Positions 57,349-64,000 of a stretch of 64,000 nt of DNA are shown here, one piece after another (the stretch's first letter is position 1; each line of letters starts with the position of its first letter). Position numbers and translations under genes: made by a program. This stretch comes from Pelomonas caseinilytica. GTDB taxonomy: Bacteria > Pseudomonadota > Gammaproteobacteria > Burkholderiales > Burkholderiaceae_C. The notes beneath the pieces were generated by a model. It searched no databases and was not told where the DNA came from. It saw nothing but the letters and a program-made list of their open reading frames with translations. The stretch covers positions 205,312-269,311 of the forward strand of contig NZ_JAJTWT010000008.1 of the NCBI RefSeq assembly GCF_021353235.1, given 5' to 3'.

Positions 57349-57845
57349 ACGCATTGATCTCCGCCGCCCTGCGCAGCTTCACCGACCCCGGCCAGGTCAC
57401 CACGCCCGAGGCCACGCGGCTGCCGGCCCCGGTGGCCGCCCTCGTCAGCCACCTGCAGTCCCTGGCCCTGCTGGCGACGCGGCTCTACCTCGCCCAGGTC
57501 TTCTTCGCGTCGGGCCTGGTCAAGCTGCGCGACTGGTCGGCCACGCTGGCGCTGTTCAACGACTACTACCAGGTGCCGGTGCTGCCGCCGGCGCTCGCCG
57601 CCTACGCGGGCACGGCCGGCGAACTGGCCCTGCCGGTGCTGCTGGTGCTGGGCCTGGGCGGGCGCTTCGCGGGCGTGGGGATGTTCGTCGTCAACTTGAT
57701 GGCGGCGCTGTCGCTGCCGGCCGAGGACCTGTCCGCGGCCGGTGCCCTGCAGCACGTGCTCTGGGGCGTCCTGGCCGCCGCCATCGCGCTGTGGGGCGCC
57801 GGCCGCTGGTCGGCGGACCGGCTGCTGCCTATTCGCGCGGCCTGA
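57345..57845 (+). CDS. bufD: DoxX-family membrane protein BufD
   Basis: This 166-residue inner-membrane protein has four transmembrane segments and the DoxX pattern ATRLYLAQVFFASGLVKLRDW. DoxX proteins are common last genes of bufferin operons, and a role in redox handling or copper tolerance is likely. Its 3' end overlaps the convergent tolA by 17 bp. Confidence 0.88.
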   Translation: MNALISAALRSFTDPGQVTTPEATRLPAPVAALVSHLQSLALLATRLYLAQVFFASGLVKLRDWSATLALFNDYYQVPVLPPALAAYAGTAGELALPVLLVLGLGGRFAGVGMFVVNLMAALSLPAEDLSAAGALQHVLWGVLAAAIALWGAGRWSADRLLPIRAA

Positions 57846-58689
57846 AGCTCAGGATGATGACCGGCGGCACGCGGCCGTCGGTGTCGCGGGGCAGCATCTC
57901 GGCCTTCTCGATGGCGCGCAGCACGGCGCGGTCCCATTCGTCGTCGCCACTGGCCTTGAGCTTCTTGGTGCCGAGGATGCGGCCGTCCGGCGCCAGCGTC
58001 ACCTGCACCTCGGCCGTCGGGTTGGCGGCGCCTTCGTCCGAATAGATGATGAGGGGCCGGATCTTGCCCTTCACGCGGCCCACCCAGCCCGCCGAGGGCG
58101 CGGCGCTCTGTGCGGCCGTGCCGGTGGAGCCCGGCGTGCCGCCGGCCATGCCCTGGATGCGGCGCAGGAACTCCTGGCGCTGGGCCTCGCGGCGGGCGTC
58201 GGCTTCCTTGGCCTCCTTCAAGGCCTTGGCGTCCTGGGCCTTCTTGCGGTCCTGCTCTTCCCTGGCCGCCTTCTCCTTGGCGGCCTTGGCCTCTTTGTCC
58301 TTGGCTTCCTTCTCCTTGGCCGCCTTCTCGCGCTCGAGCTTGGCGGCCTCCTCGCGGGCCTTGTCCTCCTTGCGCTTTTTCTCCTTGGCGATGGCGATCT
58401 CGGCCTCGCGCTGCTCGGCAGCGGCTTCCTCGGCCGCGCGCTGCTGGGCCTTGAGGTCAGGCTTGGGCGGCGGCGCCTCGGATTCGGGCTCGGGCGGGGC
58501 TTCCTCGCGTGGCGCGGCCACCTGCGGCACGCTGGACCACAGCTCCGCCTCGAAGGCCGGCGACGAGTCGCTGTGCCAGTTCAGGCCGTAGCTCAACGCG
58601 AGGATGAGCAGGCCGTGCGCCAGCAGCGCCAGGGCCAGGCCGCGGCCGATGCCGGCGGCTTCAGGGGGGCGCAGCGTGGCCGTGCTCAT
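57829..58689 (-). CDS. tolA: TolA cell-envelope protein
   Basis: This 286-residue protein has one N-terminal membrane segment (about 17-36). A long Ala/Lys/Glu-rich helical domain II (about 75-180) and a small TonB/TolA C-terminal domain III follow (about 205-286, with ILGTKKLKASGDDEWDRAVLRAI). It links TolQR in the inner membrane to outer-membrane Pal during division. The ATG overlaps the tolR stop by one base. tolB and pal, which normally follow, are absent here. Confidence 0.92.
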   Translation of the reverse strand: MSTATLRPPEAAGIGRGLALALLAHGLLILALSYGLNWHSDSSPAFEAELWSSVPQVAAPREEAPPEPESEAPPPKPDLKAQQRAAEEAAAEQREAEIAIAKEKKRKEDKAREEAAKLEREKAAKEKEAKDKEAKAAKEKAAREEQDRKKAQDAKALKEAKEADARREAQRQEFLRRIQGMAGGTPGSTGTAAQSAAPSAGWVGRVKGKIRPLIIYSDEGAANPTAEVQVTLAPDGRILGTKKLKASGDDEWDRAVLRAIEKAEMLPRDTDGRVPPVIILSFRPRE

Positions 58690-59120
58690 CAGTTGCTGGA
58701 GGCGCCGCTCTTCACGGCCAGACCCACGCGCTGGATGCCGGCGCGCTGCAGGGTGTCCATGACCTGCACGACGGCTTCGTACTTGACGTTCTTGTCGGCG
58801 GAGATCACGACGGGGCTGGTCGCGTCGCGGCCCTGGGCCTTCTTGACGCGCTCAGCCAGCCGGTTGGCGGGGATGGACTCGGGCTCGAGCTGGTCGACCT
58901 TGATCTTGAGCTTCTCGTCGGTGCCGACGATGACCTGGATGACGTGCTCGGGCTGCTGGCGGCTCTTGCCCACGCTGGGCAGGTCGACGAGGCCGGTGGT
59001 GATCAGCGGTGCGCTGACCATGAAGATGATGAGCAGCACCAGCATCACGTCGATGAAGGGGACCATGTTGATCTCGTTCATCGTGCGGCGCCGGCGTGCG
59101 CGAGAGACGGTTGCTGCCAT
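58689..59120 (-). CDS. tolR: TolR
   Basis: This 143-residue ExbD/TolR-type protein has one membrane segment with the proton-path Asp in MVPFIDVMLVLLIIFMV (about 20-40) and a periplasmic domain (about 60-140, VVISADKNVKYEAVVQVMDTL). It forms the proton channel with TolQ. I chose ATG 59120; upstream in-frame codons fall in the repeat region after tolQ. Confidence 0.95.
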   Translation of the reverse strand: MAATVSRARRRRTMNEINMVPFIDVMLVLLIIFMVSAPLITTGLVDLPSVGKSRQQPEHVIQVIVGTDEKLKIKVDQLEPESIPANRLAERVKKAQGRDATSPVVISADKNVKYEAVVQVMDTLQRAGIQRVGLAVKSGASSN

Positions 59121-59162
59121 GTCGAATGTCGGGTGTTCAGTCGAGCGCCGTAGGCGCCTCGA

Positions 59163-59249
59163 CACCTCCAGCGGCACCCACCGAACCGGCTTTGCCGGGC
59201 GGTCGGGTGCGCCCCCTTAAGGGGGCCGGCGAAGCCGGTAGGGGGTGGG
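59163..59249 (-). repeat. Second palindromic repeat family, copy 2
   Basis: Read on the minus strand, the copy starts directly after the tolQ stop. It contains CCCACCCCC, an ACCGGCTTCGCCGG hairpin, CCCCCTTAAGGGGG and CCGGCAAAGCCGG, and ends in GCCGCTGG, as does the copy at 15679. It lies between tolQ and tolR and breaks the tight coupling seen elsewhere in the operon. Confidence 0.6.
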
Positions 59250-59917
59250 TCATTGACTTGCGTTGCGTTGCAGGATGTTGGAGAACTCCTCGATGAAGGT
59301 CTCCAGCGTGATGGCGCTGCGGTCGATCTGGCGCGCGAAGCGGTTGTAGGCCAGCACGGCGGGGATGGCCGCGAACAGGCCGATGGCCGTGGCGACCAGG
59401 GCCTCGGCGATGCCGGGGGCCACGGTGGCCAAGGTCACCTGCGTGAGGTTGGAGAGGCCGACGAAGGCGTGCATGATCCCCCAGATGGTGCCGAACAGGC
59501 CCACGTAGGGAGAGACCGAGCCCACCGAGGCCAGGAAGGACAGGTTGCTCTCCATCGCATCGAGCTCGCGCTGGAAGCTGGCCCGCATGGCGCGGCGGGC
59601 CGCGTCGAGCAGGGCGCCGGCATCACTGACGCGCTTCTCGCGCAGCTTCAGGAACTCGCGCATGCCCGAGGCGAAGATGCGCTCCAGCGGCGCGCCGTCG
59701 GTGCGGTTGCCCACGGCCTGGTAGAGGTCGTTGAGGTTCTTGCCGCTCCAGAACTCGGCCTCGAAGGCGTCGTTGCGGCGCTTGATCTGCGACAGGCCGA
59801 TGAGCTTGCCGAAGATGACGCTCCAGCTCGCCAGCGACACGAGCAGCAGGGCGCCGATGACGAGCTGCACGGCGAAGCTCGCGTGCAGGATCAGGGAGAC
59901 GATGGAGAGGTCTTGGT

Positions 59918-59921
<4 letters not shown>
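59250..59921 (-). CDS. tolQ: TolQ
   Basis: This 223-residue inner-membrane protein has three membrane segments (about 15-37, 128-150 and 160-185). The ExbB/TolQ block is SVSPYVGLFGTIWGIMHAFVGL followed by TVAPGIAEALVATAIGLFAAIPAV. With TolR it converts the proton gradient into force on TolA. The ATG overlaps the ybgC stop (ATGA). Confidence 0.96.
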
Positions 59922-60309
<388 letters not shown>

Positions 60310-60313
<4 letters not shown>

Positions 60314-61500
60314 CGCAGCACCTCGCGCAGGCGGGCGACGGCTTCCTGCAGGTCTTCCATGGACGACGCGAAGGACAGGCGCATCCAGCGCCCCGGGTCG
60401 GCCAGGCCGAAGTCCCGCCCCGGCGTCAGCGCGACCTGGGTGCTGTCGAGCAGTTCGTGGGCGAAGGCCCAGCTGTCGGCGTGGAAGCGGCTCACGTCCA
60501 TCCAGGCGTAGAAGGCGCCGTCGGGCGGCACGGGCACGGTCAGGCCGAGCTCGTTCAAGGCCGGCACGATGAAGTCGCGGCGCTCGCGCAGCACGGCGCG
60601 GCGGCGCTCGAACTCGGCGATGGAAGCCGGCTCGAAGCAGGCCAGGGCCGCCTTCTGGGCCAGCGTGGAGGCGCAGATGTAGAAGTTCTGCGCCAGCCGC
60701 TCGATGGCCGGCACCAGGGCCGGCGGCAGCACCAGCCAGCCCAGTCGCCAGCCGGTCATGCCGAAGTACTTGGAGAAGCTGTTGACCGAGACCACCTCGT
60801 CGCCCAGGCCCCCGGGCAGGGCCAGGGCGGTGTGGCCGAAGTGGGCCTCGTAGCTCAGCGGCAGGTAGATCTCGTCGACGACGGTGACGCCGCCGCGTTC
60901 GCGCACGAAGCCGGCCATGTCGGCCAGCACCTCGGGGGCGATGGAGGTGCCCGTCGGGTTGCTGGGCGAGGCCAGCAGCACGCCGCGGGTGGCTGGCGTC
61001 CAGGCCTCGCGGACCTGGGCCGCACCGAGCTGGAAGCGCGCCCCCGCGCCGGTGGGCAGCAGGCGCGGCGTGGCGTCGGCGGCCGTCACGAAGTGGCGGT
61101 TGCAGGGGTAGCAGGGGTCGGGCATCAGCACCTCGTCGCCGCGCTCGAAGAGGGCGAGGCAGGCGAGTTGCAGGCCGGCGGAAGCGCCGGCCGTGACGGC
61201 GATGCGCTCCGGCGCGATGGCCAGGCCGAAGCGCTCGCCATACCAGCGGGCGATGGCCTCGCGCAGGGCGGGCAGGCCGAGGGCGTCGGTGTAGGGCGTG
61301 TCGCCCTGGGCGACGCGGGCGGCGGCCTCGCGCACCGCGGGGGCGGCGCCGAAATCGGGTTCGCCGATGTTCAGCCGGATCATGCGCCGGCCGCCGCGGG
61401 CCGGGTCGCACAGCGGGCCGGCCGCGACGCGCGCCGCGGCCTTGGCCAGTTCCATCACGTAGAAGGGCTCGATGCGGTCGAGCCGGCCAGCGAGCTTCAT
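60310..61500 (-). CDS. PLP-dependent aminotransferase (class I/II)
   Basis: This 396-residue fold-type I enzyme has the PLP Lys in SVNSFSKYFGMTGWRLGW, the substrate-binding Arg near the C-terminus (RWMRLSFASS) and the SPSNPTGT and VDEIY segments. It resembles aspartate/alanine-type aminotransferases. It begins RIEPFYVMELAKAA, a form common in Burkholderiales next to nusB. The substrate is not clear. TGATG coupling joins it to nusB upstream. Confidence 0.88.
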
Positions 61501-62003
61501 CAGCGTTTGGCCGCCACCTCGACGGGGCGCAGGTCGCCGGCCGCGCGGTCCAGCACGCCGTTGACGTACTTGTGGCCATCGGTGCCGCCGAAGGCCTTGG
61601 CCAGTTCCACGGCCTCGTTGATGGCGACCTTGTAGGGGATGTCGATGCAGTGCTTGAGCTCGTAGGCGCCGATCATCAGGATGGCGTGCTCGATGGGCGA
61701 CAACTCGGTGGTCTTGCGGTCGACGTGGCGGGCCAGGATGGCGTCGAGGTCGGCAGCCTCCTGCACGCAGCCGGCCAGCAGGGCGTCGTAGTGCTTGATG
61801 TCGAGCTTGGCATAGCCGTCCTGCTCGCGGCCGAGGGCGACGATGGCGCCGATGTCCTCGCCGGTCAGCAGCCACTGGTAGAGGCCCTGCAGGGCGGCCT
61901 CGCGCGAACGGCGCCGGGCGGACTTGGCGGGCGCGCGCTTGGCGGCGGGCTTGGCAGCGGGTCTGGCGGCCGTCTTGGGTGCGGTCTTGTCGGGGGCGTT
62001 CAC
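61500..62003 (-). CDS. nusB: Transcription antitermination factor NusB
   Basis: This 167-residue protein has a Lys/Ala-rich N-terminal tail (about 1-30) and a NusB helical domain ([58 protein letters not shown]). It binds boxA RNA with NusE in rRNA antitermination. The start is GTG, overlapping the ribH stop (GTGA). The order ribH-nusB is conserved in many bacteria. Confidence 0.95.
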   Translation of the reverse strand: MNAPDKTAPKTAARPAAKPAAKRAPAKSARRRSREAALQGLYQWLLTGEDIGAIVALGREQDGYAKLDIKHYDALLAGCVQEAADLDAILARHVDRKTTELSPIEHAILMIGAYELKHCIDIPYKVAINEAVELAKAFGGTDGHKYVNGVLDRAAGDLRPVEVAAKR

Positions 62004-62473
62004 TCGATCTCTTTCAGCAGGTTGGCCATTTCGACCGCGACTCGCGCGGCATCGCGGCCCTTGGGCTCGGCGCGGGCCCAGGCCTGGGCCTCGTTCTCGA
62101 CGGTGAGGATGGCATTGGCAATCGGGATGCCGTGGTCCAGGCCGACGCGGGTGACGGCGGCGCCGCTTTCGTTGGCGACCAGCTCGAAGTGGTAGGTCTC
62201 GCCACGGATGATGCAGCCCAGGGCGATGAGCGCGTCATAGTCGTTGCTCTCGGCCAGGGCCTGCAGGGCCAGGGGCACCTCGAGCGCCCCGGGCACCGTC
62301 ACGTGGCGCACGGCTTCGGCCGGCACGCCCAGCACGGACAGCTCGGCCATGCAGGCGCTGGCGAGGGCGGAGGTGATGGAGTCGTTGAAGCGGGCCTGCA
62401 CGACGGCGATCGTGAGCTCGCTGCCGTCCAGCGCCCCTTCGAAGCCGGGCAGGCCTTGTTCGGAGTCTTGCAT
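62000..62473 (-). CDS. ribH: 6,7-dimethyl-8-ribityllumazine synthase
   Basis: This 157-residue enzyme condenses the RibBA product dihydroxybutanone phosphate with a pyrimidine to make lumazine, the penultimate riboflavin step. Markers are [35 protein letters not shown] and [20 protein letters not shown], with the catalytic His in RGETYHF. It follows ribBA by 14 bp. Confidence 0.96.
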   Translation of the reverse strand: MQDSEQGLPGFEGALDGSELTIAVVQARFNDSITSALASACMAELSVLGVPAEAVRHVTVPGALEVPLALQALAESNDYDALIALGCIIRGETYHFELVANESGAAVTRVGLDHGIPIANAILTVENEAQAWARAEPKGRDAARVAVEMANLLKEIE

Positions 62474-62487
62474 CGCGTCCTCGTCGG

Positions 62488-63585
62488 TCAGCAGTTGGGG
62501 GGGGCCACGAAGCCGGTCACTTCGAGGCCGTAGCCGGTCATGCTCGGCATGCGCCGCGGGCTGCCCAGCAGCCGCATCCGGTGCACGCCCAGGGCCTTCA
62601 GGATCTGGGCGCCGACACCGTAGGTGCGCAGGTCCATCGCGCCCTTGGACGCCGCGGCAGGCGTGCAGGCCTGCACCCGGGCCAGCACGCCGGCGGCGTC
62701 CTCGCCGCAGTTGAGCAGCACCGCAACGCCGGCCGGGCTGGCCTGGAGTGCCGCCAGCGCGGCGGGCAGGCCCCAGGAGTGGCCGCAGGGGCCGGCCTCG
62801 AGCAGGTCCATGACCGACAGCGGCTCGTGCACGCGCACGAGGACTTCGTCGGCGGGCTTCCAGGCCCCATGGCTCAGGGCGAGGTGGGTGGCGCCGGTGC
62901 GGTCGGTGAAGATCTGGCAGGCGAACTCGCCCTGGGCGGTGTTCAGCCGCCGCTCGCCGACGCAGGTGATGAGGCTCTCGTGGCGGCTGCGGTATTCGAT
63001 GAGGTCGGCGATGGTGCCGATTTTCAGGCCATGCTCGGCGGCGAAGGCCTCCAGGTCCGGCAGGCGGGCCATGGTGCCGTCGTCCTTCATGATCTCGCAG
63101 ATCACCGAGGTGGCCGACAGGCCGGCCATGCGGGCGAGATCGCAGCCGGCTTCGGTGTGGCCGGCGCGCATGAGCACGCCACCGTCCTGGGCCTGCAGCG
63201 GGAAGACGTGGCCGGGCTGCACGAGGTCGCTCGCCTTGGCCTCGGGGGCGACGGCGGCCTGCACGGTGCGGGCGCGGTCGGCCGCCGAGATGCCGGTCGT
63301 GACGCCGGTGGCGGCCTCGATGGAGACGGTGAAGGCCGTGCCGTGCTGGGTGCCGTTGCGCCGCGTCATCGGCGGCAGCTGCAGGCGTTCGCAATGCTCG
63401 CGGGTGAGGGTCAGGCAGATCAGGCCCCGGCCGTGCTTGGCCATGAAGTTGATGGCCTCGGGCGTGACGAGGTCGGCCGCCAGAACGAGATCACCCTCGT
63501 TTTCGCGGTCTTCCTCGTCCACCAGGATGACCATGCGGCCGGCCGCCAGCTCGGCCACCAGCTCGGGAATGGGGGAGATGGGCAT
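62488..63585 (-). CDS. ribBA: 3,4-dihydroxy-2-butanone-4-phosphate synthase with degenerate GTP cyclohydrolase II domain
   Basis: This 365-residue protein has an intact RibB domain (about 1-200) with [11 protein letters not shown] and [15 protein letters not shown] active-site segments. The second domain (about 205-365) has a RibA-like fold, but the zinc site (SECLTGD...RCDCG in real RibA) is replaced by [22 protein letters not shown] cyclohydrolase activity is therefore unlikely, and the protein resembles RibBX forms. A TACAAT -10 box (63599-63594) lies 8 bases before ATG 63585. A MITE-like element begins 24 bp upstream. Confidence 0.93.
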   Translation of the reverse strand: MPISPIPELVAELAAGRMVILVDEEDRENEGDLVLAADLVTPEAINFMAKHGRGLICLTLTREHCERLQLPPMTRRNGTQHGTAFTVSIEAATGVTTGISAADRARTVQAAVAPEAKASDLVQPGHVFPLQAQDGGVLMRAGHTEAGCDLARMAGLSATSVICEIMKDDGTMARLPDLEAFAAEHGLKIGTIADLIEYRSRHESLITCVGERRLNTAQGEFACQIFTDRTGATHLALSHGAWKPADEVLVRVHEPLSVMDLLEAGPCGHSWGLPAALAALQASPAGVAVLLNCGEDAAGVLARVQACTPAAASKGAMDLRTYGVGAQILKALGVHRMRLLGSPRRMPSMTGYGLEVTGFVAPPNC

Positions 63586-63593
63586 AACGGCGG

Positions 63594-63599
63594 ATTGTA
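63594..63599 (-). promoter_or_regulatory. Leaderless -10 box of ribBA
   Basis: On the minus strand TACAAT ends 8 bases before the ribBA ATG. The matching -35 position, about 63617-63622, falls inside the MITE-like element, so the original -35 was replaced or the promoter arose with the insertion. No FMN riboswitch sequence was recognised between this box and the window end. Confidence 0.5.
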
Positions 63600-63609
63600 G
63601 GTGGGGACC

Positions 63610-63884
63610 CTAGGGAGGGTCTGCAGAACCCCTGTGGGCCGCGGCGAGGTCTTTGCCGGATGCGGGGCAAGGCACGGACCGCCGCCCAGGCTCGTGCCTG
63701 GTCCAGGTTCGCAACGCCGCCCAGCGCCGGCAAAGCCACGCCCCCATGGGTTTGCGAGATAACCGGCCCGCCAGGGTGTTGCGCCGCAAAGCTGGGGCGG
63801 CAAGCCCCAGCTTCACGCCGCGCCTACTTGCGGGCCGGTTCTCTCGCAAACGCGACCCGCAGGGGTTCTGCAGACCCTCCCTAG
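63610..63884. mobile_element. MITE-like element, 275 bp, 25-bp perfect inverted ends
   Basis: CTAGGGAGGGTCTGCAGAAC plus CCCTG (63610-63634) is repeated inverted and without mismatch at 63860-63884. Inside are two cruciform modules. The first has CTTTGCCGG (63651) paired with CCGGCAAAG (63727) around a CCAGGC/GCCTGG hairpin. The second has 22-bp arms 63750-63771 and 63830-63851 with one mismatch around an AGCTGGGGC/GCCCCAGCT stem. No coding frame is convincing. The CTAG at each end may be a target duplication. Confidence 0.7.
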
Positions 63885-64000
63885 TGTCCTGTCCCGCTGA
63901 TACGTGAGCAAAGTCGATGCAGCTTCTCGAGGATCGAGTCGGCGGTAGCGGTCCACTTGAACGGCTGGCAGTTCGCGTTGTATCCAGCGACGAAGTGGTC
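63881..64000 (-). mobile_element. IS630-family transposase, C-terminal fragment at window edge
   Basis: The last 39 residues read DHFVAGYNANCQPFKWTATA then DSILEKLHRLCSRISGTGH, followed by TAG. This is a typical IS630 transposase C-terminus. The gene continues beyond 64000, so completeness is unknown. The stop codon uses the TA of the CTAG at the end of the MITE-like element. This fits IS630 insertion at a TA dinucleotide. The IS inverted end (TGTCCTGTCCCGCTGATACG) starts at about 63885. Confidence 0.8.

Noticed and set aside
63586..64000. FMN riboswitch in front of ribBA
   Set aside because: The conserved RFN segments were not found. The sequence is explained by the MITE-like element and the IS630 end.

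Overview
The window is a high-GC chromosomal segment of a betaproteobacterium, most likely Burkholderiales near Roseateles, Rubrivivax or Mitsuaria. The protein families, the split smc-zipA-ligA cluster, the MSHA-type pilus locus and the GC-rich intergenic repeats all fit that group. Genes are densely packed, and many neighbours are joined by ATGA or TGATG stop/start overlaps. No rRNA, tRNA, CRISPR array or prophage was seen. The only mobile DNA seen is a MITE-like element with an IS630-type transposase end at the right border.

Layout. 0-11 kb is housekeeping: dapC (partial), queF, smc, zipA, a PaeA-type CNNM protein, an HD-GYP c-di-GMP phosphodiesterase, a hemerythrin protein and ligA. 11-17 kb holds a LysR regulator divergent from a pirin gene that leads into an EmrA/EmrB/outer-membrane-factor efflux operon. 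17-23 kb holds waaA, a TPR membrane protein, a phosphomannomutase/phosphoglucomutase, a LytS/LytTR two-component pair and a periplasmic binding protein. 23.6-26.5 kb is an alkylation-repair operon (Ada-AlkA fusion, Ogt, EamA transporter). 26.7-30.2 kb holds a secreted beta-helix protein behind a LacI-type palindrome and a sedolisin peptidase.

The first system of special interest is at 30.3-36.0 kb. Divergent senA and senB plus selD/senC match the selenoneine pathway: SelD makes selenophosphate, SenB makes a selenosugar, and SenA joins selenium to hercynine. senA leads, after 10 bp, into a PhnC-PhnE-PhnE-type ABC importer with no binding protein. I infer that this importer supplies selenium. 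A 578-bp, highly palindromic element with 41-bp inverted ends fills the convergent gap after selD.

36.7-53.9 kb is one long minus-strand MSHA-type pilus locus. In transcription order it runs: a large GspE ATPase with four c-di-GMP-binding (MshEN) motifs, mshE, mshG, mshA, mshC, mshD, mshO, mshP, mshQ, mshI/pilM, pilN, mshJ, mshK, mshL. MshQ, the predicted tip protein, carries a beta-trefoil AbfB-like sugar-binding module. An HD-GYP phosphodiesterase at 7.3 kb could act on the same second messenger.

The second system of interest is at 54.7-57.8 kb: an ECF sigma factor with a small zinc-finger anti-sigma factor, divergent from bufA-bufB-bufC-bufD. This is a bufferin operon, encoding a Cys-containing RiPP precursor (DUF2282), an MNIO enzyme (DUF692), a DUF2063 partner and a DoxX membrane protein, expected to protect against copper. 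The right end holds tolA-tolR-tolQ-ybgC, an aminotransferase, nusB, ribH and ribBA. Several families of small palindromic repeats lie between genes, one of them nearly always directly after stop codons.
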